Shown: positions 1 through 8,499 of the stretch, piece by piece
How the letters are laid out: each line of letters starts with the position of its first letter
Numbering within the stretch: position 1 is the first letter of the stretch
From: Lachnospiraceae bacterium
Lineage (GTDB): Bacteria; Bacillota; Clostridia; Lachnospirales; Lachnospiraceae
Assembly (NCBI GenBank): GCA_900753305.1
Contig: CAADYR010000105.1
Coordinates: 1 to 30,337 of the forward strand
Length of the DNA stretch: 30,337 bases
Direction of reading: 5' to 3'
Program-made: the position numbers and the translations under genes
The notes under the pieces: model-generated
What the model was told of the DNA's origin: nothing
Seen by the model: the letters and a program-made list of their open reading frames with translations, nothing else
The model's database searches: none

Positions 1-2
1 CG

Positions 3-44
3 GGCTACGCTGAGGATTTTTGGCATGTGCTATCGGGAAAATAG
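3..44 (+). CDS. Possible C-terminal tail of an upstream gene (partial)
   Basis: In the third frame the first bases read GYAEDFWHVLSGK followed by a TAG stop. The composition looks like the end of a real protein, but 13 residues are too few to name a family. The other two frames also read for a short distance, so this is only a suggestion. Nothing between this stop and the protease gene looks like a strong terminator. Confidence 0.25.
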   Translation, partial: GYAEDFWHVLSGK

Positions 45-145
45 GCAAGTAATATGGTTTAGTTAATTTAAAAACGCTATACTAGGATAGAGAATGGCAC
101 GAATTGTGTTTCGCAAATGTTTAATACAGTACATACAAAAAGGAC

Positions 146-961
146 ATGACGATAAAGATGAATCGAAAGAAAATAATAGCCGCGGTATTGGCGGTGGTAC
201 TGATCATAGCGATGATCTTCATAATAATTATAAAGAATTCTGTATGGAAGCATGCCAGAGGTGGCAGTTTAGCGGAGAATGTACAGGAGAGTGAAGAGTC
301 GGAATCTGTGCAGTTAACAGAACGGGCAGAAGAAGAGGATACCCAAACTGCCAGTGTTTATGAGGATATACGTCCAAGTCTGGTACATATTACTGTGAAA
401 CAGAACGCCGGAACAGGACTCATATGGGAGATTACAGAACAGGAAGTGGTGATCGCATCGAACCGTCATGTTCTGACGGGGGATGTAGAGGCGGAAGTGA
501 CCTTTGCGAATGGTGATAAGCTGACAGCATATGCACTGGGATATTCAGCGCAATATGATGTGGCTTTTTTAAAAATAGATATAACAGATATTCCGCAACA
601 GTTGATGCAGTCCGTTACAGAGGTGAGAAAACCGTTGGAAATTGCTTTGCAGGAACGGTCGCAGAGCGGTACAGCCATTATACAGGCCGGTTCAGAAGAT
701 ACTTATTATGAAGGGACGATAACGCAGACACAGTATATGCCTGGATTTGGTATGGATATGCTGTGTACTTCATGTTATGCCAGGGCAGGAATGTCCGGTG
801 GCGGTGTATTCGACAGGGAAGGCTGGCTATTGGGAATGGTGACAGGTGGAGAAGCAGCATCAACAGGAAAAAAGGAAACCTGGAACACATACAGTATTCC
901 GGTAACGATCATTGAGGAGGAATATCAGACTATCTTAGAAAATAGGATAAACAACGGGTAA
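146..961 (+). CDS. Membrane-anchored trypsin-like (HtrA/DegP-type) serine protease without PDZ domain
   Basis: This is a 271-residue protein with a short basic N-terminus, one long hydrophobic helix at about residues 9-29, an acidic Glu/Ser/Thr-rich stalk (about 43-68) and a chymotrypsin-fold domain expected to lie outside the membrane. The catalytic triad is visible: His108 in SNRHVLTG, Asp138 in YDVAFLKI and Ser218 in AGMSGGGVFD, matching the NHVI, DLAVLKI and GNSGGP blocks of the HtrA/DegP family. The chain ends soon after the Ser block, so the PDZ domains of true DegP are missing. An AAAGGA sequence ends one base before ATG 146 and 13 bases before an in-frame ATG at 158, so the start could be either. 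It stands alone ahead of the glg genes. Its substrate is unknown; surface protein quality control is an inference from the family. Confidence 0.85.
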   Translation: MTIKMNRKKIIAAVLAVVLIIAMIFIIIIKNSVWKHARGGSLAENVQESEESESVQLTERAEEEDTQTASVYEDIRPSLVHITVKQNAGTGLIWEITEQEVVIASNRHVLTGDVEAEVTFANGDKLTAYALGYSAQYDVAFLKIDITDIPQQLMQSVTEVRKPLEIALQERSQSGTAIIQAGSEDTYYEGTITQTQYMPGFGMDMLCTSCYARAGMSGGGVFDREGWLLGMVTGGEAASTGKKETWNTYSIPVTIIEEEYQTILENRINNG

Positions 962-977
962 AAGTTATGTAAATTAG

Positions 978-995
978 AAAAAATGCCCATTTTTT
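978..995 (+). terminator. Weak A/T hairpin between the protease and glgC
   Basis: AAAAAAT, loop GCCC, then ATTTTTT can fold into a 7-bp A/T-only stem ending in a T-run, 17 bases after the protease stop codon. It is in the right place for an intrinsic terminator, but the stem has no GC pairs, so it would be weak. Confidence 0.35.
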
Positions 996-1117
996 GATGC
1001 GTTTTGCGAGAATTTGTGATAATATTGTATATAAATAAAGAAGCTATTCTGAGACAGAAAGGTCAATATGTCTTATATGGAATAGTTACTGAAATCAGAT
1101 GTAAAGGAGGACTAGCA

Positions 1118-2326
1118 ATGGCAAAAGAATTGATCGCAATGCTCCTGGCTGGTGGTCAGGGTTCTCGTCTGTATGCATTGACACAAAAACTTGCAAAACC
1201 GGCGGTTCCTTTTGGAGGAAAATATCGAATTATCGACTTTCCATTGTCAAATTGTGTAAATTCGGGGATCGATACAGTTGGTATTCTTACCCAGTATCAG
1301 CCCCTGGTACTGAATGAGTACATAGGAAATGGACAACCATGGGATTTGGACAGACTTCATGGAGGTGTTCATATCCTGCCACCCTATCAGCAGGCAAATG
1401 GTTCTGACTGGTACAAGGGAACAGCAAATGCAATTTATCAGAACTTATCATTTATTCAAAGGTATAATCCTCAGTATGTTATCATTTTATCAGGTGATCA
1501 GATATGCAAACAGGATTATAGTGATTTTCTGGCTTTTCATAAAGAAAAAGGTGCAGAATTCAGTGTGGCTGTCATGGAGGTACCCTGGGAAGATGCATCC
1601 CGTTTCGGCTTAATGGTAGCTGACGAAAATGACAGAATTACGGAATTTCAGGAGAAACCCAAGAATCCGAAATCTAATCTGGCATCAATGGGTATTTATA
1701 TCTTTAACTGGGATATTTTAAAGAAATATCTGGAAGAAGATGAGGCAGATCCTAATTCAGAAAATGATTTTGGCAATAATATCATCCCTAATCTGCTTAG
1801 AGATGGTCGCAGGATGTACGCATATCATTTTAACGGCTACTGGAAAGATGTGGGAACTATTAATTCTCTGTGGGAAGCGAACATGGAAGTACTGGACCCT
1901 GAACACAGCGGTATTGACCTGTTTGATGAGAACTGGAAGATATACAGCCGAAACAGTGGTATGACAGGACACAGGATCGGCGCTAATGCCGAAGTACATG
2001 AATCCATGATCACAGATGGATGTCGTGTATATGGTTCAGTGAAACATTCGATTCTTTTTGCAGGCGTTACAGTGGAAGAAGGCGCACAGATCGAGGATGC
2101 TGTTGTCATGGGCGGCACTGTCATCAAGACAGGTGCAGTGGTCAAACACTGTATTATCGCGGAAGATGTTACAATAGAAGAGAATGCTGTAGTGGGTGCC
2201 ATGCCTGAAGGCGAAGAGAACGGAGTCGCTACAGTAGGTTCCGGTGTTACAGTAGGCAGAAATGCCAAGGTAGGACCGAAAGCAATGGTATATAGTGATG
2301 TAAAGGACGGTGAAGAAAAATGGTAA
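1118..2326 (+). CDS. glgC: Glucose-1-phosphate adenylyltransferase, catalytic subunit
   Basis: GlgC makes ADP-glucose from ATP and glucose-1-phosphate, the committed step of bacterial glycogen synthesis, in the cytoplasm. The 402-residue protein opens with the nucleotide-binding loop AGGQGSRL (residues 11-18), then KLAKPAVPFGGKYRIIDFPLSN (split here as KPAV at 27-30 and YRIIDF at 36-41), all typical of active enzyme. The last third is a left-handed beta-helix of hexapeptide-like repeats used in oligomer assembly and allostery. The start at 1118 is chosen because AAAGGAGG (1103-1110) lies 7 bases upstream; the frame is open back to 1004, but that extension is not GlgC-like. The stop overlaps the glgD start by 7 bases (ATGGTAA), so the two subunits are translationally coupled. 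Length is normal for the family. Confidence 0.96.
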   Translation: MAKELIAMLLAGGQGSRLYALTQKLAKPAVPFGGKYRIIDFPLSNCVNSGIDTVGILTQYQPLVLNEYIGNGQPWDLDRLHGGVHILPPYQQANGSDWYKGTANAIYQNLSFIQRYNPQYVIILSGDQICKQDYSDFLAFHKEKGAEFSVAVMEVPWEDASRFGLMVADENDRITEFQEKPKNPKSNLASMGIYIFNWDILKKYLEEDEADPNSENDFGNNIIPNLLRDGRRMYAYHFNGYWKDVGTINSLWEANMEVLDPEHSGIDLFDENWKIYSRNSGMTGHRIGANAEVHESMITDGCRVYGSVKHSILFAGVTVEEGAQIEDAVVMGGTVIKTGAVVKHCIIAEDVTIEENAVVGAMPEGEENGVATVGSGVTVGRNAKVGPKAMVYSDVKDGEEKW

Positions 2327-3465
2327 ATTCAAACGCAGATGCAATGGGCATTATTTTTCCAAACAGTTATGATTCACTTGTTCCAGAGTTGGTCAGTGAC
2401 CGTCTGATGGCTTCTATTCCGTTTGCAAGCCGTTACCGTATGTCGGATTTTGTCATTTCCAGTATGGTCAATTGCGGGATTGATAATATTTCACTGATCG
2501 TTCGTAAGAATTATCATTCTCTGATGGATCATTTGGGATCCGGGCGTGAATGGGATATGACCCGTAAGAATGGTGGTTTGAATATTGTACCGCCCTTTGC
2601 GCAGAAAACGATCAAACTCTATAATGGCAGAGTAGAGGCACTGGAGAGTATTAAACAGTTCATTCGCTCACAGAGAGAAAAGTACGTAATTCTCTCAGAT
2701 GCCAATCTTGCTGTGAATTTTGATTTCAAAGCATTACTGGATGCACATGTGGAAAGTGGAGCTGATGTGACATTGGTTTATAACAGGCAGGAGATTCCAC
2801 AGGCTTTCAAGAATCCCAATGTTGATCTTAAGGATATGTATTTTACTCTGGATGTTAATGACACAGGGAGAGTACAGCAGATCCATATGAATTCTGTACA
2901 GCCTGGTGTACAGAATATGGGAATGAATATATTCGTATTGGAAAGAGAACTTCTCATCAGTCTGATCGATGAGGCATATCTTAAAGGACAGTCCTATTTT
3001 GAACGCGATGTACTTGCACCAAAGACAGGTCAGCTCCATATGCAGGGATACTGTTATGAAGGATATGTAGCCCGCATTAATGATATGCAGAGTTACTTCA
3101 GGGAAAACATGAAGCTTCTGGATGAGAATAATCTGGATGCGCTGTTCTCAGGTAATCAGATCTACACCAAGATTCGTGATGACAACCCTACACGTTATAT
3201 CAATGGCTGTAAAGTCAGAAATGTGATGGCGGCTGATGGCTGTGAGATCAAGGGTGAAGTTGAGAACTGCGTCCTGTTCAGAGGTGTGAAGATCGGCAAG
3301 GGTGCTAAGGTAAAGAACTGTGTTCTGATGCAGGATACGGTGATCGAAGATGGCGCAGTTGTAGAATATCTTATCACAGATAAGAATGTAACGATCCGTT
3401 CAGGCAAACATCTGCAAGGTAATGATACCTTCCAGGTATATGTAGCCAAGAGACAGATTGTATAA
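2320..3465 (+). CDS. glgD: GlgD, non-catalytic/regulatory partner of ADP-glucose pyrophosphorylase
   Basis: This 381-residue protein is a GlgC homologue. It keeps the overall order (substrate-binding fold, then a C-terminal hexapeptide beta-helix with repeats such as IKGEVENCVLF and IGKGAKVKNCVLM), but it lacks the GGxGxRL nucleotide loop near the N-terminus; the equivalent stretch reads AMGIIFPNSYDSLVPEL. In Firmicutes GlgD forms a mixed complex with GlgC and raises its activity; it is poor or inactive alone. The start overlaps the last codons of glgC, which should give near-equal amounts of both subunits. The next gene follows 20 bases after its stop. Length fits the family. No branching enzyme or glycogen synthase is visible in the window. 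Confidence 0.94.
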   Translation: MVNSNADAMGIIFPNSYDSLVPELVSDRLMASIPFASRYRMSDFVISSMVNCGIDNISLIVRKNYHSLMDHLGSGREWDMTRKNGGLNIVPPFAQKTIKLYNGRVEALESIKQFIRSQREKYVILSDANLAVNFDFKALLDAHVESGADVTLVYNRQEIPQAFKNPNVDLKDMYFTLDVNDTGRVQQIHMNSVQPGVQNMGMNIFVLERELLISLIDEAYLKGQSYFERDVLAPKTGQLHMQGYCYEGYVARINDMQSYFRENMKLLDENNLDALFSGNQIYTKIRDDNPTRYINGCKVRNVMAADGCEIKGEVENCVLFRGVKIGKGAKVKNCVLMQDTVIEDGAVVEYLITDKNVTIRSGKHLQGNDTFQVYVAKRQIV

Positions 3466-3485
3466 CAGCAGGGAAGAGGGTACGA

Positions 3486-4598
3486 ATGAATAAAAGAGCA
3501 AAGTACCGCGTTATTACAGCGGCAGCGGCTGCAGGCGTGGCAGCAACGGGAGCATATTTGTGCTGGCCAAAGCATAAGATAAAATCTCCCAAGGGAACAC
3601 AGAAGCTCGAGGCAGAGCAACAGAAAGGTACTACAGTCCGTTATTTATCAGAAGATAACTATATGGATACGATGCAGCAGGTTGTCGAGCCTTATTTAAA
3701 AGAGCATATGACTTCGGGATATCTGGAAGGTTATGACGGAAGACAGCTCTATTATGAACAGTATCTCTCAAAACAGCACAAAGCCCACATTGCAATAGCA
3801 CATGGTTATACAGATGGCTGTTATAAATTCAGAGAATCAATATATTATTTCCTGCAGGCAGGCTATTCTGTCAGTATCATCGATCATAGAGGACATGGTT
3901 ATTCCTACAGACAGCATGCAGATCTGTCCAAGGTCACAATTGGCGATTTTGAAGAATATGTGAAAGATTATCGCATATTCCTTGAAAAAAAGGTCAGACC
4001 GGCTATGCATGAGGAAGAGAAACTGTATATGTATGCTCATTCCATGGGAGGCTGTATTGCTGCACTTTTGATGGAAGAAGACCCGGAGCTGTTCGACGCG
4101 GCGGTTCTGATCGCACCTATGATGGAGATTCAGTATGGCGGGCTGCCGGAGAATACGGCACTTTCTATTACCAGAGCCGCTAATCTGATGGGCAGAAGTG
4201 AGAAATATATCATGGGAAGTGGAGCTTTTGACGGAACATATGATTATGTGCACAGTTCTATCGGAAGTGAACCCAGATACGCATATTTACATGATATTCA
4301 ACTCCATGATCCCAATTATCAGACCTATGGAGGTACTTATGCGTGGCTGACGGCAGCAGTTAGAGCAATGCAGCAGGTTATAAGGGGTGCAGACAGATAT
4401 TGTACGCCGACCCTTTTATTTCAGGCACAGAAGGATACCACAGTAGGGGCGAGTGGACAGAATGAATTTGCACGTAAGGCACATAATGTACAATTGATAC
4501 AGGTTCAGGGAGCAAAGCACAGCATTCAGTTGGCTCCGAATGAGATCATGATACCCTTTATGGATGAGGTCTTGAATTTCTATGAATCATATTTATAG
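3486..4598 (+). CDS. Membrane-anchored alpha/beta hydrolase (monoacylglycerol lipase/lysophospholipase-like)
   Basis: This 370-residue protein has an N-terminal hydrophobic stretch (about residues 7-27, Ala-rich) that reads as a signal anchor, followed by an alpha/beta hydrolase domain of the PldB/monoacylglycerol-lipase kind. The nucleophile elbow is AHSMGG with Ser186. The oxyanion region is HGYTDG (106-111), and DHRGHG (133-138) is the usual motif of this family. The acid and base are likely Asp317 in AQKDTTV and His345 in GAKHSIQ. GAAGAGGG lies 5 bases before the ATG. It sits 20 bases behind glgD and is probably transcribed with the glycogen genes, though no metabolic link is evident. Substrate is unknown; a lipid or ester is inferred from the family. 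A strong hairpin follows 49 bases after the stop. Confidence 0.85.
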   Translation: MNKRAKYRVITAAAAAGVAATGAYLCWPKHKIKSPKGTQKLEAEQQKGTTVRYLSEDNYMDTMQQVVEPYLKEHMTSGYLEGYDGRQLYYEQYLSKQHKAHIAIAHGYTDGCYKFRESIYYFLQAGYSVSIIDHRGHGYSYRQHADLSKVTIGDFEEYVKDYRIFLEKKVRPAMHEEEKLYMYAHSMGGCIAALLMEEDPELFDAAVLIAPMMEIQYGGLPENTALSITRAANLMGRSEKYIMGSGAFDGTYDYVHSSIGSEPRYAYLHDIQLHDPNYQTYGGTYAWLTAAVRAMQQVIRGADRYCTPTLLFQAQKDTTVGASGQNEFARKAHNVQLIQVQGAKHSIQLAPNEIMIPFMDEVLNFYESYL

Positions 4599-4647
4599 AA
4601 ATAAAATACACAAATACAACAATTTATCATAAGATAATAAAGTAGGC

Positions 4648-4686
4648 AATAGAGTAAATGTAGCAGATACATTTACTCTATTTTTT
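4648..4686 (+). terminator. 15-bp perfect hairpin with T-run, abutting the next ribosome binding site
   Basis: The left arm AATAGAGTAAATGTA (4648-4662) and right arm TACATTTACTCTATT (4668-4682) are exact reverse complements around a 5-base loop. The right arm runs straight into six T (4681-4686), which looks like an intrinsic terminator for the glg-hydrolase operon. The T-run touches the AGGAGG (4687-4692) of the next gene, so the hairpin may also act in that gene's leader. Confidence 0.85.
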
Positions 4687-4697
4687 AGGAGGCATTC

Positions 4698-5981
4698 ATG
4701 CGAAATATTTATCTTGGTGACAGAGGAGTGCTGGTGCAGTATTTGCAGCTTGCACTGAACAGGGCAGGATATCCGGCACAAATTGATGGTATTTTTGGAC
4801 AGAATACATGCAAAGCGTTGCAGGAATTCAAAAGAGAACATGTTGTACATGGAGAAGTTGTGGGATGCTATGTGGATCAGGCTGTATGGCAGGAACTGAT
4901 TCCCTATCTGAAAGGTTATGTCACTCATACGATTGCAAATGGCGATACGATAGAACAGTTAGCCCGCAGATACGGTGCAACACAGGAGGCAATCCTGCGT
5001 GCCAATCCCATGCTGCAGGTCTACAATCTGCAACTGGGGGTTAGAGTGTATATTCCACTTGATTATCCGCTGGTGTCATCTGAGGTGGCATATACGTCCA
5101 TTCTTACAGATTATATTATAGAGGGATTGCTGGTACGGTATCCGTTTCTGGAGACTGGAAGCATTGGAGAGAGCGTAATGGAAAAGAATATTTCCTATAT
5201 TCGAATTGGAACAGGATCTACAGAAGTATTTTATAATGCGGCTTTTCATGCGAATGAGTGGATCACGACGCCAATCCTGCTGCGCTTTGCAGAAGAATAC
5301 GCACAGGCATATGCGCAACAGGGAGTGATACATGGGGAATACGCCTTTTCCCTGTATGAGAGCTACAGTTTGTATCTGGTTCCAATGGTAAATCCTGATG
5401 GGGTAGATCTGGTAAATAGAGTGCTGGGGAATTTACGGTATGAGCAGTTGACAAAAGTAATAGCAGCAGAATATCCGGATATTCCGTATCCTGACGGCTG
5501 GAAAGCCAATATTGATGGAATTGATCTGAATCTCCAGTTCCCTGCCGGCTGGGAGCAGGCAAGGAAGATAAAATTCAGCCAGGGCTACACAATGCCTGCT
5601 CCGAGAGATTATGTGGGAGAAGCACCACTGACAGCAATAGAAAGTGTGAACGTGTATGAATTTACCAGAGCACATGATTTCAGGCTTATTATTGCTTACC
5701 ACACACAGGGAGAGGTAATTTACTGGAAGTATCTGGATTATGAACCTGAGAAATCCAGACAGATCGCGCAGTATTTCAGCAATGTAAGTGGTTATGCGAT
5801 GGAAGAAACTCCGACAGAATCCGGATATGCAGGATACAAGGACTGGTTCATTCAGGAATATGACAGACCGGGTTATACGATTGAAGTTGGACGGGGGGTA
5901 AATCCACTTCCAATGGAACAGTTCGAACAGATTTACGAGGATAATTATTACATTCTCGTAGGAGGCATGTCACAAATATAG
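4698..5981 (+). CDS. M14 peptidase with peptidoglycan-binding and LysM domains (gamma-D-glutamyl-diamino acid endopeptidase-like)
   Basis: Three parts are seen in 427 residues. A PG_binding_1 repeat occupies about residues 3-68 (GDRGVLVQYLQLAL, IDGIFGQNT). A LysM domain follows at about 75-121 (THTIANGDTIEQLARRYG, LQLGVRVYIP). An M14 zinc peptidase fills the rest. Zinc ligands are His184 and Glu187 (FHANEW) and His335 (AYHTQG); Glu396 (YTIEVGRG) is the catalytic base. The usual carboxypeptidase NRNF block reads DLNLQFPAGWE (277-285), as in the ENP1/YqgT branch that cuts gamma-D-Glu-diaminopimelate bonds in cell-wall peptides. No signal peptide is visible, although the wall-binding domains suggest an extracytoplasmic target. 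It may act on recycled muropeptides or in the spore. AGGAGG is 5 bases upstream of the ATG. Confidence 0.88.
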   Translation: MRNIYLGDRGVLVQYLQLALNRAGYPAQIDGIFGQNTCKALQEFKREHVVHGEVVGCYVDQAVWQELIPYLKGYVTHTIANGDTIEQLARRYGATQEAILRANPMLQVYNLQLGVRVYIPLDYPLVSSEVAYTSILTDYIIEGLLVRYPFLETGSIGESVMEKNISYIRIGTGSTEVFYNAAFHANEWITTPILLRFAEEYAQAYAQQGVIHGEYAFSLYESYSLYLVPMVNPDGVDLVNRVLGNLRYEQLTKVIAAEYPDIPYPDGWKANIDGIDLNLQFPAGWEQARKIKFSQGYTMPAPRDYVGEAPLTAIESVNVYEFTRAHDFRLIIAYHTQGEVIYWKYLDYEPEKSRQIAQYFSNVSGYAMEETPTESGYAGYKDWFIQEYDRPGYTIEVGRGVNPLPMEQFEQIYEDNYYILVGGMSQI

Positions 5982-6012
5982 AATATGCAGAGGCAGCAGT
6001 GCAACTGACTGA

Positions 6013-6041
6013 TTGACACAGCACCAAAATAGGGTTACCAT
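6013..6041 (+). promoter_or_regulatory. Likely sigma-A promoter for the argC operon
   Basis: A perfect -35 TTGACA (6013-6018) is followed after 17 bases by TACCAT (6036-6041), which matches 4 of 6 consensus -10 bases. It lies 32 bases ahead of argC, and no other promoter is visible before the long co-directional gene run. A TATCAT at 6045-6050 is a better hexamer but is spaced too far. Confidence 0.5.
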
Positions 6042-6073
6042 AGGTATCATAATATACAGAAGGAGACAGGAAC

Positions 6074-7021
6074 ATGAAAAAGAAAATCTTCATTGATGGC
6101 AGCGAAGGCACGACAGGATTACGTATTTTTGAGCGTTTTGAAAATAGAGACGATATTGAATTATTGAAAATTCCTTCCGAATTAAGAAAAGACCCTGATG
6201 AGGTCAGAAAATATATTAATGAATCAGATATTACATTTTTATGTCTGCCTGATGCAGCAGCAAGAGAGGCTGTAGCAATGGTGGATAATGAAAATACGGT
6301 CATTCTTGATACATCAACAGCACATAGAACAGAAGCAGGATGGGCATATGGCTACCCTGAACTGTCAGCATCACATAGAGATGCGATCAGAACAGGCAAG
6401 AGGATTGCAGTTCCCGGCTGTTATGCTACAGGATTTATTACAACGGCCTATGCACTGGTTGCAGGAGGAATCCTTCCAAAGGATTATCCTGTATCTGCAT
6501 TTGCAGTGTCAGGCTACAGCGGAGGCGGTAAGAAACTGATCGCACAGTATCAGGCAGAAGACAGGGGAAACGAGTTTAACTCTGCCAGATTATATGCATT
6601 GAGCCAGACTCATAAGCATTTAAAGGAAATGAAAGCAATATCAGGACTGGAGAGAACACCTCTTTTCTCCCCTATGGTAACAGACTATTATAGCGGAATG
6701 ACAGTAAGCCTGTCCTTCTATGCGGATATGTTAAATGGTAAACAGACACCGCAGACAGTACGTGATTATCTGGCAAAACATTATGAAGGCGAGAAATTTA
6801 TCACAGTACAGCCATTGGGAGCAGAGGAAGAAACAGGTGGAATCCTGTTCTCAGATGGACGCTCCGGCTGGGATGGACTGGAAATCTATGTAACCGGTAA
6901 TGAGGAAAGAATCATGGTCACAACACGTTTTGACAATCTGGGCAAAGGTGCATCCGGTGCAGCAATCCAGTGTCTCAATATAGTATTAGGCTGTGATGAA
7001 GACAAGGGGTTAGTATTATGA
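6074..7021 (+). CDS. argC: N-acetyl-gamma-glutamyl-phosphate reductase, short (type 2) form
   Basis: ArgC reduces N-acetyl-glutamyl-5-phosphate with NADPH to the semialdehyde, the third step of arginine synthesis. The 315-residue length and the N-terminus KKIFIDGSEGTTG fit the shorter type 2 enzyme. The nucleotide-binding GxxG-like start is followed by the active-site loop AVPGCYATG with Cys116. SGYSGGGKK (146-154) is the conserved glycine-rich block, and the expected His is probably in SQTHKH. AGAAGGAG precedes the ATG by 8 bases. Other arg genes (argJ, argB, argD) are absent nearby, unusual because argC often heads that cluster; the aminotransferase at 11225 is not an obvious ArgD. The stop shares ATGA with the next gene. 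Confidence 0.93.
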   Translation: MKKKIFIDGSEGTTGLRIFERFENRDDIELLKIPSELRKDPDEVRKYINESDITFLCLPDAAAREAVAMVDNENTVILDTSTAHRTEAGWAYGYPELSASHRDAIRTGKRIAVPGCYATGFITTAYALVAGGILPKDYPVSAFAVSGYSGGGKKLIAQYQAEDRGNEFNSARLYALSQTHKHLKEMKAISGLERTPLFSPMVTDYYSGMTVSLSFYADMLNGKQTPQTVRDYLAKHYEGEKFITVQPLGAEEETGGILFSDGRSGWDGLEIYVTGNEERIMVTTRFDNLGKGASGAAIQCLNIVLGCDEDKGLVL

Positions 7022-8499
7022 TGCTGCCGCAGGAATTTGAGGCAAGAATGCAGGATATGCTTGGTGAAGCATATCCTGCTTTTAAAGAAAGTTATGACAG
7101 GACAAAATATCAGGCGCTTCGGGTGAATCCTAATAAAGGGACTCGGGCGGCCTTTTTACAGTCTGCACCTTTTACATTAAGACAGGTGCCATGGGAAGAA
7201 AATGGCTTTTATTATGGTGAACAGGATCAACCGGGTAAGCATCCGTGGCATGAGGCAGGAGTATATTATATTCAGGAACCCAGTGCAATGGCACCGGCAG
7301 CTTATCTGGAAGCCAGACCCGGAGAGAAAATCCTTGATCTGTGTGCTGCACCCGGTGGTAAAACCACGCAGATTGCAGCAGCTTTGCAGAACAGGGGACT
7401 GCTTGTATGCAATGAGATTCATCCGGTCAGAGCCAGGATACTGTCTGAAAATGTGGAACGAATGGGAATCCGCAATGCTCTGGTAACCAATGAAGCACCT
7501 GCCAAACTGGCAGAATTGTTTGATGAGTACTTTGATAGGATTCTGGTAGATGCACCTTGTTCCGGGGAAGGAATGTTCCGTAAAAATGAAGAGGCATGTA
7601 CAGAATGGAGTCTGGATAATGTGCGAATCTGTGCAGAGAGACAGGATGAGATTCTGGATCATGCTGCCACTATGCTTCGTCCCGGAGGCAGGTTAGTTTA
7701 TTCTACCTGTACTTTTGCTCCGGCAGAGAATGAAGGCAGTATGGCAAGATTTCTGCGCAGACACCCTGGATTTGTTCTGGAAGAAGTACCTCTTGCAGAG
7801 GGAATGTCGCATGGAGTACCACAGTGGGCATATTATGGAGAAGAAAAGGCAGAGGATGTTTCAACGCTGCACTTAGAGAGAACGATTCGTCTGTGGCCAC
7901 ATCAGTTGGACGGCGAAGGACATTTCCTGGCTGTGCTCCATAAGGCAGGTGAAGTTCCACAGGGATATACGGGATTTGTAAAATATGGAACAGAAACAGG
8001 TGTATTTCCCAATCAGGCTGTAAAACCACGTAAGGGGAAAAAACCACAGAATAAACAGGGTGGCAATACTGCTGATTACAGCCAGTATCTGGATTTCCAG
8101 AAAGAAAATCTTACCATAGATTTGCTGGAGGGGGAATGTGGAGGTCTGTATCTGTTCGGAGAACAGTTATATCTGCTGCCCAGGGACATGCCCTCATTGC
8201 ATACGTTAAAGGTGCTGCGCTGTGGCCTGCATCTGGGAACGTTAAAGAAGAACCGTTTCGAACCTTCCCATGCTCTGGCACTGGCTCTGACACCGGAGGA
8301 AGTGAAGCATACATGGAGTCTGAAAGGACAGGATGCAGAGACAATGGCATACTTGAATGGACAGACATTGACATGTGAAGATGCAGATATGGACAAGGGC
8401 TGGTATCTGGTCACGGTAGATGGGTACAGTCTGGGCTGGGGCAAACTTGCCGGGCAGATTCTCAAAAATCACTATCCGAAAGGACTTAGAAAGCCATGA
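7018..8499 (+). CDS. NOL1/NOP2/Sun-family rRNA (cytosine-5) methyltransferase, RsmF-like
   Basis: The 493-residue protein transfers a methyl group from S-adenosylmethionine to a cytosine in RNA, probably 16S rRNA. The S-adenosylmethionine-binding motif is ILDLCAAPGGKTTQIA (105-120). The two catalytic cysteines are Cys181 in DAPCSGEGMFRK and Cys231 in YSTCTFAPAENE. After residue 300 come a basic linker (PRKGKKPQNK) and C-terminal RNA-binding domains like those of the longer RsmF/YebU branch, rather than the NusB-fused RsmB. The start overlaps the argC stop (ATGA at 7018-7021) and the end overlaps the MATE start (ATGA at 8496-8499), showing translational coupling. The exact target base is not readable from sequence. 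Confidence 0.9.
   Translation: MMLPQEFEARMQDMLGEAYPAFKESYDRTKYQALRVNPNKGTRAAFLQSAPFTLRQVPWEENGFYYGEQDQPGKHPWHEAGVYYIQEPSAMAPAAYLEARPGEKILDLCAAPGGKTTQIAAALQNRGLLVCNEIHPVRARILSENVERMGIRNALVTNEAPAKLAELFDEYFDRILVDAPCSGEGMFRKNEEACTEWSLDNVRICAERQDEILDHAATMLRPGGRLVYSTCTFAPAENEGSMARFLRRHPGFVLEEVPLAEGMSHGVPQWAYYGEEKAEDVSTLHLERTIRLWPHQLDGEGHFLAVLHKAGEVPQGYTGFVKYGTETGVFPNQAVKPRKGKKPQNKQGGNTADYSQYLDFQKENLTIDLLEGECGGLYLFGEQLYLLPRDMPSLHTLKVLRCGLHLGTLKKNRFEPSHALALALTPEEVKHTWSLKGQDAETMAYLNGQTLTCEDADMDKGWYLVTVDGYSLGWGKLAGQILKNHYPKGLRKP

Noticed and set aside
1004..1117. 38-codon N-terminal extension of glgC
   Set aside because: No homology to GlgC, while AAAGGAGG sits at the right distance from ATG 1118.
1837..2268. 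Minus-strand frame of 143 codons over glgC
   Set aside because: Antisense of the GlgC beta-helix; no start signals and no family match.
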